64,000 nt of DNA from an uncultured Lentisphaeria bacterium (GCA_949282305.1 CASDPB010000027.1:1-64000); one strand, 5' to 3'. Counted from the first letter of the stretch, positions 1 to 9,521 are shown. The notes: generated by a model from the letters alone, not told the origin. Translations and numbers: made by a program.

Positions 1-137
1 GAACCGATGGCGGCGTGAACGTGAGGAATTTATGCACCCCCGTTACGAGCACGTGAGGATTTTCGCTCTTGTCAGAAAAAATAGGGATTTTATGACAGTC
101 TGCCAGTCTGATTTTTTCGTATGACAGGTCATGAGTA

Positions 138-168
138 GAGGTCGGAAGTTCGAATCTCTTTTCTATCA
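138..168 (+). other. Possible tRNA 3'-end remnant (att-like scrap)
   Basis: The segment contains a T-loop-like TTCGAAT preceded by a G-rich arm and followed by a short pyrimidine-rich arm ending in CTATCA, as in the 3' half of a tRNA. The would-be T stem has a mismatch and G-U pairs, and no 5' tRNA half is present in the window, so it is not a working tRNA. It lies about 100 bases from an integrase remnant, which is what an old attachment site would look like. This is an inference from shape only. Confidence 0.2.
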
Positions 169-223
169 TTTTCGCGATGTTCAAACTCTTTTTGAGGCAG
201 AATGAAGTTCCAGTTTCTCCCGG

Positions 224-361
224 AGAATTTTTCGAGAAGTGAAAATGCTCCTCCTTTTGAGACTCGAAAAATTCGCCATTTTGAGGTGGAGAGAATTTTT
301 CTGGAAAATAAAAAAATGCTCCACCAATTTTACACTCAAAAATATTGAAAAATTCCCCATT
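224..361. repeat. Imperfect tandem repeat, about 68-bp period
   Basis: Two AT-rich blocks share the same order of short motifs: AGAATTTTTC, then an A-rich stretch with AAATGCTCC, then CGAAAAATTC or GAAAAATTCC followed by CCATTT. The first block starts near 224 and the second near 292. The similarity is clear but broken by small insertions. The repeat underlies the 5' part of the integrase-like frame, so that part of the frame is probably not real protein. Confidence 0.45.
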
Positions 362-775
362 TGTCCCCATTTTTGCCTGGAAGTAGGCTTTGTATCCAAT
401 TCACTGCAACCGGCTGAAATACAACAGAGTAACCCAAAGACTTTCCTCCCTAAATATCTTCCGGTCCAGACAGTCCATGAAGTGACACCTCAAATTGCAG
501 AAGCATATTCAGCTTTTCTGAAAACGAAATCTCTTGCGGTTGACACACATAATCGAAAAATAAAAAGAGTCCGGAAAGTTTTCGATGTATTGAAAGATTA
601 TTATGCTCATGGGAATCCGTTTCATGCAAAGTCTCTTCTGAGGAGTGAGCGTGAGGAACAAGGAACTGTGGTTCGTCGTCTGGCTTTTACACGGGAAGAG
701 GAACAGGCACTGCTTCGTGAACTGAACAATCCGAAGCGTAAACTGATCAACAAACCTGAAACCATTGACATGTAG
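239..775 (+). pseudogene. Tyrosine recombinase/integrase N-terminal remnant
   Basis: The open frame encodes 178 residues. From about residue 80 onward it resembles the SAM-like core-binding domain of phage-type integrases: a helical stretch with AYSAFLKTKSLAVDTHNRK, then KRVRKVFDVL, then a Leu/Arg/Glu-rich linker of the kind that precedes the catalytic domain. The catalytic domain with its Arg...His-x-x-Arg...Tyr residues is absent; the frame ends at TAG 773-775. The first 60 or so residues read through AT-rich repeats and are unlikely to be native. It abuts a glycosidase remnant in the same frame, indicating a deletion or recombination join near 775. The family call rests on the core-binding pattern only. 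Confidence 0.5.
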
Positions 776-1683
776 CCGTTTGACTCGATCATCGACCAGG
801 CGCTTGCGGCGGGTTTCCCGCGTGAACGCCTGAAGCTCATGCTCGACTTCGTCTGCCTGAAATATATACGGTTCAGGAGCAACAAGACTGCCGTCCCCGA
901 AGGTTCGGACGCTTTCGCCAAGGCAGTCGCAAATACGTTGCACGTCTGGTTCAAACACTGGAAGGGAAAATACGGCATCACCGCAGACCGCATCCTCATC
1001 CAGCCAGTTGATGAAGCGGACGGTGATACGGATGTCCCCGAATCGTCGATTGCGCAATCGCTTCAGCTGGCACGGAGGCTGAAAGGAATTGATCCGTCGT
1101 TCCGGCTCATGCAGAACAGTCTCATGCTTTATAAAACACACAAAAAACAGTGCTGAAAAACATGCGCGCGCAAGCCGAATGTTTCGACATCTTCTGCTCC
1201 CTGCGCCGGAATCTGTCACGGGAGACGCAGGACATCTGGCGCGGAAAAGAGCTGTGGAGCTATCTGGTGCTCAGCAGCAATACACAGCCTTATATCTACC
1301 GGCGCATGTTCTGGCTGAACTTCCGGGACGGGATGAATGGACTCTGTCCGTTCTGGCACATGGAGGAACATGCGGGCGGGGACGGTTTCGAATTCTTCAC
1401 GGGGTGGGCAAACGGAATCCGTTCCAACTACGGGGCGGTCTATGCGGACATTACACACGGAGCCGTTCTGACATCCCGGAGACTGGAAGCCCACAATCTC
1501 GGACGGGAGGATTACAGGCTCATGGATTTCTGCCGCCGGAAACTGGCGGAACGCCCTGACGGGAAAATGAGCAGGGTATTGAAACAGCTCGTATCCGAAG
1601 CGGCATCCGGCGATGCCATGTCCGCACTGGATGCCGGACGTGTAAAACTGGACAGCTTGCGGGAACGGCTGGCGAAACGCTGA
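776..1683 (+). pseudogene. Glycoside-hydrolase-type C-terminal remnant, frameshifted
   Basis: Two frames join into one coherent protein. Frame 2 runs from 776 to about 1140 and includes FAKAVANTLHVWFKHWKGK and an ILIQPVDEAD segment, like the acid-residue strand of TIM-barrel glycosidases. Frame 1 continues from about 1141 to 1683 with IWRGKELWSYLVLSSNTQP and YRRMFWLNFRDGMNGLCPFW, typical of the late part of DUF4091-type hydrolases. The switch falls at an A6 run (1142-1147), consistent with a one-base indel. The 5' part of the gene is missing, replaced by the integrase remnant. No usable start precedes 839. I call it a truncated, frameshifted relic; the exact family is uncertain. Confidence 0.55.
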
Positions 1684-1698
1684 TCCGCATTTCCGGAA

Positions 1699-2337
1699 TC
1701 AGGCGAACAGGCTTCCGGGCGCTTTGAAAAAGTCTCCGAGAGTCTGGTAAAAATGACTGAAATGAATCCCGTCCACCAGTGAATGATTCGCCTGAATCGC
1801 CACGGGCAGTTTCTTATCCTCCTTCAGACGCCCCCAAGCAAGAATCACAATGCTCTGATCGGTTGTCAGCGCCGCCTGTGACAACGACTGAAAACTGAAC
1901 CACGGGACACAGCTTGCGCAAAAGAAGTCGTTCCGTTTCCTGACTTCAGGGTCGAACACCCCTCGTTTCGCCGCCGCGACAGCCGGTTCCGCCTGTTTCC
2001 GGAATTCATCAAACGTGCCGGCATACTCCGCCAGCGCCATGACAAACTCCTCATCGTCAGCCATGACAGGCGTCAGGACAGCCGTATGACGGAACTCAAT
2101 CACACGCCCGTCCGACAGGATTCTCTGCCGCAGCTGCGGAACGCTGTCCACCGCGCGCAGGACGGCGTAAAGAGTCAACAGGAAAAACGAGACGCCCCGG
2201 CTCTTTGCGCAATGATGCAGCGCCGAAGCATCCAGCTCAACCGTCAGGTTGACAAGCTGGTTCTGAAACGTCCGGTAATATTCAAATTTCGGACGCCTTT
2301 TCCAGCTTCTCAAGTCGATTTCCACAAAATCGTTCAT
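1699..2337 (-). CDS. Chloramphenicol acetyltransferase family protein
   Basis: This 212-residue protein has the size and fold pattern of type A chloramphenicol acetyltransferases, cytoplasmic trimeric enzymes that transfer acetyl from acetyl-CoA. The catalytic signature HSLVDG is at residues 185-190, with His185 as the expected base and Asp189 structural. The N-terminal FVEIDLRSWKRRPKFEYYR also matches the family start. It is the last gene of a tight minus-strand operon, starting 6 bases after the preceding gene. Many chromosomal members of this family in gut anaerobes acetylate unknown substrates, so a role in antibiotic resistance is not established. Confidence 0.85.
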   Translation of the reverse strand: MNDFVEIDLRSWKRRPKFEYYRTFQNQLVNLTVELDASALHHCAKSRGVSFFLLTLYAVLRAVDSVPQLRQRILSDGRVIEFRHTAVLTPVMADDEEFVMALAEYAGTFDEFRKQAEPAVAAAKRGVFDPEVRKRNDFFCASCVPWFSFQSLSQAALTTDQSIVILAWGRLKEDKKLPVAIQANHSLVDGIHFSHFYQTLGDFFKAPGSLFA

Positions 2338-2343
2338 GACGGA

Positions 2344-3504
2344 TCACTGCAGAGTCATAAAACCTTTGAACTCCGAGCCTTCCGCCGCAATCAGCTCCAG
2401 ACGCGCCCCCCTCGGGGCAAGCTGGCGGTTCGCCCAGCGTTTGAACTCCAGCAGGGAGGCAAGATCCCAATGCGGCAGCGAATGCAGTTTCGCACGTTCC
2501 ATGTGCCCGGCGGAAACACAGTAGTGCGGCAGAATATCCGTCACGGCGAAAACATCCCCCTCCTCAGCCGCCGCGAGATTGGTTCGGAGCCATTTTTTCA
2601 GGGTGTTCAACGCGCCCGAGGAACAGAGGCAGACCGGATTTTCCGTCTTCCCGCTCTTTTTCCTCTTCGCCGTCTTCCTGGCGGAAAGAACCGCACGGGA
2701 AGCCTCCTGCCAGTCGGCGGAATCCAGACTGAAAACGGATTTGAACACTCTCTTTTCCGTCTTCCCGGAAGAAGCCCTGTCGTGCCAGGAAGCCGCCCAT
2801 GTCAGCCGCCAGTTGCGCCCGGCGGGCATTTCCGTATCCGGCTTGAGCGTAAAAATCTGCCATGCAAACTGCAATGCGCCGTCCTTCTTCACAACGGTGA
2901 AGCGGGAAGTTCCGCCGATGCGCTCCGCATTCGTCCAGCGCCAGAAATCATCTCCGACAATCAGCTCAAACACCGACTGCTCCGACGCAATCACGAGTCC
3001 GAACGGAGGGAACGCCTCCTCATAAAACACCGTACCGTCAGCGGCGGCGGCAAAGTCCTTCTCCGGCGAAAAAACCGGTGTGAATTCCCCTTTCGGCGGC
3101 ATACCGGTCAGACGGACCGTCTCGACGGTACCGGAAATCACGACTCCGCCCGCGGAGATGTCCTTCATCTCATTCGACGCACGCATTTCAATGTCCATCG
3201 TCACATTCAGCAGATGCTCCGAGAGGCGGATTTTGCGCCTGATGACGGGTTCGCTTCCGAATGGAATCGCGTTTTCCTGTTCGATCAGGATTTCGTCTCC
3301 GGCTTCGGAGACATGCGGGCGGCGCTTCGCCTTCAGCGCCATGGATTCCGAAAGCTCTCCGAGGCGGACGGGAAGCGTGGACAAAGTGAAATCCTTTCCG
3401 GTTTTCAGCGTAAACGCATCCACGGACGGCGTATCGGTCGTCACGCTCAGAGATGCCGTTCTGCAGGAAACGGAACCGTCATCGGAATACTCGGTCTTCC
3501 ACAT
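2344..3504 (-). CDS. Conserved-type hypothetical protein
   Basis: I do not recognise this 386-residue protein. It has no signal peptide or membrane segment. The first 260 residues look beta-rich, with alternating hydrophobic and charged residues and several Trp (DFWRWTN, FAWQIFTLKP, NWRLTWAASWHDR). A Lys/Arg/Ser-rich linker around residues 270-300 leads to a more helical C-terminal third. The start is only 2 bases after the nitroreductase stop, so the two are probably translationally coupled. The position between a nitroreductase and an acetyltransferase gives no firm hint of function. Most other frames across this region are shadows of this gene. Confidence 0.7.
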   Translation of the reverse strand: MWKTEYSDDGSVSCRTASLSVTTDTPSVDAFTLKTGKDFTLSTLPVRLGELSESMALKAKRRPHVSEAGDEILIEQENAIPFGSEPVIRRKIRLSEHLLNVTMDIEMRASNEMKDISAGGVVISGTVETVRLTGMPPKGEFTPVFSPEKDFAAAADGTVFYEEAFPPFGLVIASEQSVFELIVGDDFWRWTNAERIGGTSRFTVVKKDGALQFAWQIFTLKPDTEMPAGRNWRLTWAASWHDRASSGKTEKRVFKSVFSLDSADWQEASRAVLSARKTAKRKKSGKTENPVCLCSSGALNTLKKWLRTNLAAAEEGDVFAVTDILPHYCVSAGHMERAKLHSLPHWDLASLLEFKRWANRQLAPRGARLELIAAEGSEFKGFMTLQ

Positions 3505-3506
3505 GG

Positions 3507-4013
3507 TCAGTCCACCACTTTGAAAAGTTCATCCAGCGGCTTTCTGTCGAACGGGCCGGGCTCCGCGGCGGCATATCCGAGCGGAGACATGGCGACCGTC
3601 TTATACTTCGGGTCAAGCCCGAGCGCCTTGTCGGCCTCCTCACGCCGGAACGCACAGATCCAGCAGGTGCCGAGCCCTTCCGCCGTCGCGGCAAGCATGA
3701 AATGCTCCATCGCAATCGCGGCATCCACGTCAATAATCGTATTGCCCTCCAGACGCTTCCATGCTTCGGACTCGCATCCGACGACCACGGCAATGACCGG
3801 TGCCTGCGCAAGCCATTTCTGCGGATAGACTTTCGCCAGCGCCGCCCGTTTCTCAGGGTTTCGGACAAGCAGTATCTGATAAGGCTGGCGGTTGCACGCG
3901 GTCGGCGCGGTTCTCACGGCTTCCCCGATTCTCCGGAGCGCATCCTCCGGAACGGCGTCCGGCTTGTATCCGCGAATGCTTCTGCGCTTGTTGACGACCT
4001 CATAAAAATCCAT
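3507..4013 (-). CDS. Nitroreductase family protein
   Basis: The protein begins MDFYEVVNKRRSIRGYKPD, the classic start of FMN-dependent nitroreductases, followed by an APTACNRQPYQILLV segment that would bind the flavin phosphate, and a C-terminal GLGTCWICAF and SPLGYAAAE. At 168 residues it is of the short class. A longer frame runs upstream, but the start at 4013 has a good ribosome-binding site (GAGGTG) and fits the family start. It lies 2 bases after murJ and 2 bases before the next gene. The natural electron acceptor cannot be told from sequence. Confidence 0.9.
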   Translation of the reverse strand: MDFYEVVNKRRSIRGYKPDAVPEDALRRIGEAVRTAPTACNRQPYQILLVRNPEKRAALAKVYPQKWLAQAPVIAVVVGCESEAWKRLEGNTIIDVDAAIAMEHFMLAATAEGLGTCWICAFRREEADKALGLDPKYKTVAMSPLGYAAAEPGPFDRKPLDELFKVVD

Positions 4014-4015
4014 GT

Positions 4016-5593
4016 TCACACCTCTTTCTTTCTGTTTCTGAAAAAACGGTTGCACAGCAGTTTCACTTCGTTCAAACGGAATAATATAGCAAGGATCAGG
4101 AAGATTGCAACAAAAACAGAGCCCCCCGCGCACAACGGAAGAAAATCCAGCGGAAGCGGAAGCCCCGCGGAGAGCGGCAGGACTTCGGCATAGACAACCC
4201 ACGCGGGATAAAGCGGAAGCAGGGAAATCAGCAGAAGCACTGCGATGAACTTCAGCATCTCCCTGACGGGAAGCCCGCCGATCGTCCGTTCCAGAATCAC
4301 CAGCAGCACCAGATTGTTCAGGTAGGAACTGATTACGGTCGCAAGCGCGATTCCGCCCTGTTTCAGCGGGTGCATCAGAATCAGGTTCAGGACGATATTG
4401 ATCCCGATGCAGATCACCGAAACATACATCGGCGTCTTCATCTCCTTGCGGGAATAGAAAGCGGCAAGCGTAATCTTCATCGCGGCGAAGGCAGGCACGC
4501 CGAAAGCGTAAAACAGAAAAGCCCATGACGTCTCGGCAAGCGCAGTCTCTCCAAACTGCCCGCGGTAATAGAGAAGGCGGATCAGGGCGGTATTGAACAG
4601 GCACATGAACGCCGCCAGCGGGACAGTAAGAAAAAGGAGAAAGCGCATTGAGGAAAACATCGTCGCGATCATGTCCTTGTAATTATGCCTGACCGCCATC
4701 TGCGACATTTCGGTAAGGGACACCGTTCCGAACGCCACGGCAAACACTCCAATCGGCAGGTAAATCAGGCGGTCGCTGTAGGTGAGAGCGGGCACGGCAT
4801 AAGGACCGATCCAGCACGCGATGCCGCGATCAACAATCACACTGACCTGATATGCAATCGCCCCGAAAAGTCCGGGCAGAGTCAAACGCCTGGTTTCCGT
4901 AATCGCCCGCAGATCCCAGAATGTCTTTCGGGAAAACACGGGAATCAGACGGTGTTTCTTGAGAAGCGCCAGCATCAGGATCAGTTCCAGCACACCGGAA
5001 ATCAAAACGGAAACGGCAAGCGCGTCAAGCATCTTCGGCGGATCGTCCAGAAACATCGGACAGACCAGCCAGAGACAGAGAATCATGCAGATATTCAGCC
5101 CGAGACTCACCAGAGCGGGCAGAAAAAACACTTTGATGCTGTTCATCAGCGAAGTCATCACCCCGATCAGGCAGATGAAAATACTGTAAGGCATGACAAG
5201 CGGAATCAGTTTCAGCGTCAGGATCACGCGCTCCGCCGTGGCAAACGGCACAAGCATCAGGGAAATCAGGGAGACCACGACGGTCAGCACACAGAGAATC
5301 ATGCTGAGCCAGATGAAAATCGTGGAAAAACGCCTCCGTGCAGTCTCATGCCCGCTCCGCTCCATCGTGTGCGTCACCATGGGAATCAGCACCGTTGCCA
5401 GCAGCCCCTCCCCGAAAACGCGGCGGCAGAGATTCGGAATCATGAACGCCAGAGTCCATGCGGAGGCAACCGTCCCGCCGCCGAGAATCGACGCGGTCAG
5501 CATCTCGCGGAAAAAACCGAGAAGGCGGCTGGCAAAAGTCGCACCCGCCAGACCGCCGACCCGCCTCAAAATACTGTTCAATACCGATGCCAA
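4016..5593 (-). CDS. murJ: Lipid II flippase MurJ
   Basis: This 525-residue, very hydrophobic protein has about 14 predicted membrane segments and the MurJ/MviN start, with LLGFFREMLTASILG near residues 24-38 and AFMIPNLCRRVFGEGL shortly after. MurJ flips lipid-linked peptidoglycan precursor across the inner membrane. The start is TTG, chosen because GGAGG sits 7 bases upstream and the protein begins where family members do. It follows ychF by 27 bases and heads directly into the nitroreductase. It complements the other cell-wall genes in the window (murD, murB-ddl). Confidence 0.93.
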   Translation of the reverse strand: MASVLNSILRRVGGLAGATFASRLLGFFREMLTASILGGGTVASAWTLAFMIPNLCRRVFGEGLLATVLIPMVTHTMERSGHETARRRFSTIFIWLSMILCVLTVVVSLISLMLVPFATAERVILTLKLIPLVMPYSIFICLIGVMTSLMNSIKVFFLPALVSLGLNICMILCLWLVCPMFLDDPPKMLDALAVSVLISGVLELILMLALLKKHRLIPVFSRKTFWDLRAITETRRLTLPGLFGAIAYQVSVIVDRGIACWIGPYAVPALTYSDRLIYLPIGVFAVAFGTVSLTEMSQMAVRHNYKDMIATMFSSMRFLLFLTVPLAAFMCLFNTALIRLLYYRGQFGETALAETSWAFLFYAFGVPAFAAMKITLAAFYSRKEMKTPMYVSVICIGINIVLNLILMHPLKQGGIALATVISSYLNNLVLLVILERTIGGLPVREMLKFIAVLLLISLLPLYPAWVVYAEVLPLSAGLPLPLDFLPLCAGGSVFVAIFLILAILFRLNEVKLLCNRFFRNRKKEV

Positions 5594-5620
5594 TCATCAC
5601 CCTCCGTGCAGACACCGCAC

Positions 5621-6721
5621 TCAAACCGAAAATCTGACGAAAACGGAATCGCCGTCCTGAACGACATATTCCTTGCCCTCAATGCGGAGACGCCCCGCCT
5701 CTTTCGCGCCGTTCCATGAACCGTATTTCATCAGGTCGTCATAGGAAACGACCTCCATGCGGATGAAGCCTTTCTGCATATCGGTATGAATTTTTCCGGC
5801 GGCTTCGGGCGCCGTCATGCCGCGGGTAATCGTCCAGGCGCGCGATTCCGTGGGACCGGCGGTAAAGAACGTGATATAATCCAGGAGACGGTAGCCGGTA
5901 TGGATCACGCGCTCCAGACCGCTTTCCGTCACGCCGATGTCCTCCAGAAACACCTGCGCCTCTTCCGGGGTCATCGTGCTGAGATCCTCTTCCAGTTTTG
6001 CGCAGACCGGCACCACTTCCAGACCGTGCCGGGCGGCGTCCTCAATCAATTTCCGGGATCTCTCGTCCTTGCCGAAGCTGCGGAAGGAGTCTTCATCCGT
6101 GTTCGCGCATACAAACGCGGGCATCAGGGTCAGAAGCTGAAGATCGGCAACCGCCTTTTTCACTTTCGGATCGCTCATATCCGGTCTGGGGAGCCTGCCG
6201 TTGCCGAGCTCTTCGACAAAAGAGGACGCCAGCTCGAACTCGAATTTCGCTTCGGCGTCCGCATTCCGCATCTGCTTGCGCGCACGTTCCAGCTTGTTGT
6301 TGAGGTGATCCAGATCGGCAAGCATGAGTTCGGTCAGGATCAGTTCGAGGTCATGGGCGGGATCGACGCGCCCGGCGACATGGACGATGTCCGGATCGTC
6401 GAAAAGACGCACGACATGTGCAATCGCATCGACTCCGCGAATGTGCCCGAGAAACTGATTTCCAAGTCCCTCGCCCTGACTCGCGCCTTCGACAAGTCCG
6501 GCAATATCAATGAATTTCAAGGTCGTCGGAACAATTTTCGCGGAATGTTCCATCTTTGCAAGCTCGTCCAGCCGCTTGTCCGGGACGGGAACAATCCCCG
6601 TATTCGGATCAATCGTGCAGAACGGAAAGTTTGCCGACGCCGCGCCGCCTTTGCACAGTGCATTGAAAAGAGTCGATTTCCCTACGTTCGGGAGTCCGAC
6701 GAAACCACATGCGAAACCCAT
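5621..6721 (-). CDS. ychF: Ribosome-associated ATPase/GTPase YchF
   Basis: At 366 residues the length matches YchF (Obg family). The P-loop GLPNVGKS is at residues 9-16 and the TGS domain occupies the last 85 residues, including TRGMTAPEAAGKIHTDMQKG. YchF binds ATP or GTP, associates with ribosomes and affects stress responses. A longer frame continues upstream, but the start at 6721 has GGAGTG at good spacing and matches the family N-terminus MGFxCGxVGLPNVGKS. It is probably the first gene of the operon that runs to position 1699. Confidence 0.95.
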   Translation of the reverse strand: MGFACGFVGLPNVGKSTLFNALCKGGAASANFPFCTIDPNTGIVPVPDKRLDELAKMEHSAKIVPTTLKFIDIAGLVEGASQGEGLGNQFLGHIRGVDAIAHVVRLFDDPDIVHVAGRVDPAHDLELILTELMLADLDHLNNKLERARKQMRNADAEAKFEFELASSFVEELGNGRLPRPDMSDPKVKKAVADLQLLTLMPAFVCANTDEDSFRSFGKDERSRKLIEDAARHGLEVVPVCAKLEEDLSTMTPEEAQVFLEDIGVTESGLERVIHTGYRLLDYITFFTAGPTESRAWTITRGMTAPEAAGKIHTDMQKGFIRMEVVSYDDLMKYGSWNGAKEAGRLRIEGKEYVVQDGDSVFVRFSV

Positions 6722-6898
6722 AGTATGTTCACTCCACTTTCTGAAAAAAACGTTATGCCTCCGGCGTCGCCGCCTGAAACTGAAATTCAAAAAAAAGACT
6801 CTTAAAAATACTTGCACATCGTGCTTTTTTCAATCCGTGAAGTATATTAAAATGCAAAAATAGAAAAAGAACTCTCCTCGATCAGTTTGGAATGCACT

Positions 6899-8281
6899 AT
6901 GAATCAGAATAACAGCGTTATGATCTGCGGTTTCGGGGTCAGCGGAAAAGCCGCCGCGCGACTCGCCGGATACCTCGGAAAACATATTGTCCTTGTCGAT
7001 GAAAACAACTCGCGTGAAATGCGCGATCAGGCGGCGGAAATCAAAAAACAGTATTCCTGCGAAATGGAGCCCTACTTCTCCTGGACGCCGGAAATCACCC
7101 TGCCCCGCTGCGATACCGCGGTCATGAGTCCCGGCATCCGCCGCGGCAGTCCGCTTTTCCTCGCTGCGGAACAGGCGGCTGGTCAGGTCATCAGCGAGCT
7201 GGAGTTCGCGTTCCGCCATATTGCCTGTCCAATCGCCGCGATCACCGGAACCAACGGCAAGACAACCACAACGGAGTTGACCACAGCCATTCTCAAAGCA
7301 TCCGCCATCCGCGCGGAATCGGCGGGCAACATCGGACATGCCCTCAGCGACTGCGCGATTGAAGTGCAGGAGCAGCGCGTCAAATATCTTGTGGTCGAAG
7401 TCAGTTCCTTTCAGATTGACACGATCTCAAAATTTCCGAAACACCCGGCCGCCATTCTCAATATTGCCGGCGATCATATCGACCGTCACGGCAGTATCGA
7501 CGCTTATGCCGCAACAAAATTCCGTATTTTCGCAGGTTCTCCGGACGCTCCGCCGGAGACCAGGATCATCAACAGCAATCTGACGGATTACAAAAACCGC
7601 TTTCTTCCGCCGGGACTTCCCGCAACCACGTTTTCCGCAACCGATCCACGGGCGGATTTCACTCTTGAAAACGGCATCATCAAGTTTCACGGAAAGGAAA
7701 TTCTGCCGTTTGCAGAATCCCGACTGAAAGGCGCTCACAACGCGGAGAACATCATGGCGGCGCTGGCACTGGTCCGCGCGTTTCTGGGAGAAGACGCCAT
7801 CTTCGCATCATGCGTCAAGGAGGCAATCCGCGCGTTCCAGCCCGATGCGCACCGCATGGAAGTCTTTCTCGAAAAGAACGGCGTAAAATACATCAACGAT
7901 TCCAAGGCAACCAATCCCCACGCGGTCAATGCGGCGGTCGCAACATTCGCCAACGGCAGAAACATACTCCTGATTCTGGGCGGTCTGGACAAAAACATGG
8001 ACTTCACTGAACTGGAAAAGAGTCTGCCCCATATCCGGCAGGCGTTTCTGATCGGGCAGTGCAAAGAGAAGATTTACGATGCCATCTCCCATGAAGTCAA
8101 ATGCAAAATGTCCAGCAGCCTGGAGTCGGCAGTCAAGGACGCCTGCTCGATCGCAAAACCCGGGGACTGCGTTATGCTCTCCCCCGCGACCGCCAGCATG
8201 GACATGTTCAGGAACTACGCCGAACGCGGCAGCCGCTTCAAAGAGATCGTGACGGAACTGCTGTCCGTGAAAAACACCTGA
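6899..8281 (+). CDS. murD: UDP-N-acetylmuramoylalanine--D-glutamate ligase
   Basis: This Mur ligase adds D-glutamate to UDP-MurNAc-L-Ala in the cytoplasm using ATP. The N-terminal nucleotide-binding domain starts MICGFGVSGKAAARLA; the ATP site GTNGKT is at residues 117-122; the later segments YINDSKATNPHAV and LILGGLDKNMDF are typical of MurD. Length 460 is normal. I use ATG 6899; an in-frame TTG at 6887 is possible and both have weak ribosome-binding sites. It is divergent from ychF, so both promoters lie in the short interval 6722-6898. Confidence 0.95.
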   Translation: MNQNNSVMICGFGVSGKAAARLAGYLGKHIVLVDENNSREMRDQAAEIKKQYSCEMEPYFSWTPEITLPRCDTAVMSPGIRRGSPLFLAAEQAAGQVISELEFAFRHIACPIAAITGTNGKTTTTELTTAILKASAIRAESAGNIGHALSDCAIEVQEQRVKYLVVEVSSFQIDTISKFPKHPAAILNIAGDHIDRHGSIDAYAATKFRIFAGSPDAPPETRIINSNLTDYKNRFLPPGLPATTFSATDPRADFTLENGIIKFHGKEILPFAESRLKGAHNAENIMAALALVRAFLGEDAIFASCVKEAIRAFQPDAHRMEVFLEKNGVKYINDSKATNPHAVNAAVATFANGRNILLILGGLDKNMDFTELEKSLPHIRQAFLIGQCKEKIYDAISHEVKCKMSSSLESAVKDACSIAKPGDCVMLSPATASMDMFRNYAERGSRFKEIVTELLSVKNT

Positions 8282-8312
8282 ATCCATCAGCGCAGGCAGT
8301 TCATTCCGCCAT

Positions 8313-8348
8313 AAAAAAAGGCGCGGGATTCGACTCCGGCGCCTTTTG
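8313..8348. terminator. Hairpin terminator between murD and the S24-type gene
   Basis: AAAAGGCGC (8316-8324) pairs perfectly with GCGCCTTTT (8339-8347) around a 13-base loop. It has an A tract on one side and a T tract on the other, so it can serve both converging genes. Confidence 0.8.
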
Positions 8349-8369
8349 TCACTGCGGAAAAACATCCGC

Positions 8370-9122
8370 TTATTTTTCATCCGCCACCGGAACAAGCCGG
8401 TTGTCAATCCATTTGTTTTCAGAAAGATTGACACGGATCTCATAAACGGGATACATCCAGACGAGATTCATGGAGTTTTCCTTTGCCGGCCACTCATAAA
8501 CCTCCTCCGTTCCAAGCTCGCAAAGCCTGATCCGGGCATCCTGCTTCCGGAAATGCGCAATCACGATTTTCCCGGATTCCCGCAGTTTCGCCACAACGAT
8601 GCCGCCGTCCTGCGGATATTCCCCCCAGGCAATCAGGAAAGTCGTCCCCGCCGGATAAACGGCGTTGACCGATTCATCCAGCGCCAGAGCGAAATATTCC
8701 TCCTTCAGCTTGCATGCAAAACCGGTGCACCCAGCGCCCGACGGACATTTCCGGACAAAGGAAACCGGGGACTCCACGAGAGGATCGAAATCGGCAAACT
8801 GCTCAAACGTCGTGACCGCAACGCTTGAAACGGGCGGAGGCTCGGAAGCCGCCCCGTACTGTGCACGCTCCTCCCTCAGCATATATTTTCCGGGATTCAG
8901 GCTTTCCATCTCTTTGTAATGGACGCCCCCCGGCGTGAACGGTTTCAGTCCCGGCTGAATTTTTTCCACCCAGAGCTTTCCGCTGATGTTTGTCGTCTTT
9001 CCGCTGCGCCAGAAGAGGATTGTGCTGTGTGCCACGCCAAGATTCTGCGCCAGCAGCGTGACATTGCCGTAATAGTCGCTTGCCCTGTCGATCGCGTCCA
9101 GAATTTCAGGAGTTATTTTCAT
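8370..9122 (-). CDS. HTH protein with S24/LexA-like C-terminal domain
   Basis: The first 65 residues form a short helix-turn-helix region (LLAQNLGVAHSTILFWRSGK). The C-terminal part follows the S24 peptidase plan: ALDESVNAVYPAGTTFLIAW resembles the active-site region of LexA/CI repressors, with a Ser at the nucleophile position, and GGIVVAKLRESGKIVIAHF matches the later strands. The Lys general base expected in the last strand is not obvious (AHF instead of VKR), so self-cleavage is doubtful. It stands alone, 45 kb from the phage-like region. A prophage-repressor relative or a domesticated regulator are both possible. Confidence 0.65.
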   Translation of the reverse strand: MKITPEILDAIDRASDYYGNVTLLAQNLGVAHSTILFWRSGKTTNISGKLWVEKIQPGLKPFTPGGVHYKEMESLNPGKYMLREERAQYGAASEPPPVSSVAVTTFEQFADFDPLVESPVSFVRKCPSGAGCTGFACKLKEEYFALALDESVNAVYPAGTTFLIAWGEYPQDGGIVVAKLRESGKIVIAHFRKQDARIRLCELGTEEVYEWPAKENSMNLVWMYPVYEIRVNLSENKWIDNRLVPVADEK

Positions 9123-9521
9123 GTTTTCATCTCATGTTGTTGTATGATACGTGTTCTTTGTCCGATGAAAGAATATAATAATCTGCAATTCTTCAAGATG
9201 CAAGGAATCTTTTTATCTTTTCCATAAAAAATTGTCAATCTTTCCAAAACCTGAATACAAATCCAATAAAACAGGCATGTAAAACAGAATATGTAGATCA
9301 TGTTGTCTGCAAAAAGTCAGAAATGTTGACTTTACACACTTTTACTTTTGAACACAGACAACAAAAATGAATATGAGTCGGAAACAAAGCGGCGGGAAAC
9401 AATTTTACCCGGCAGTCAAACGTATGCGGGCATCGGGAAAAATCCTGCCCGTCCCGGAATCCGGGCATAAAAAAACGCAGTCCCGGAAGACTGCGTTTTC
9501 ATACTCGCTCAGAGCGGAAAC
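9123..9521. other. Intergenic region with widely spaced inverted repeat
   Basis: No gene is convincing here. A perfect 9-base inverted repeat TGTTGTCTG (9301-9309) / CAGACAACA (9355-9363) brackets a segment with a TTGACT motif at 9326-9331. It could be an operator pair for the neighbouring regulator, whose start is at 9122, or a long hairpin. A small plus-strand frame beginning at 9367 lacks a ribosome-binding site. Confidence 0.4.
9473..9499 (-). terminator. Terminator of the aldolase gene
   Basis: AAAACGCAGTC and GACTGCGTTTT form an 11-base perfect stem around a 5-base loop, with a T run on the minus strand, 23 bases past the fba stop. Confidence 0.88.

Noticed and set aside
2086-3828. 580-codon plus-strand frame
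   Set aside because: Antisense to four minus-strand genes with clear families or tight operon spacing; composition is Arg/Gln/His-rich as expected for a shadow frame.
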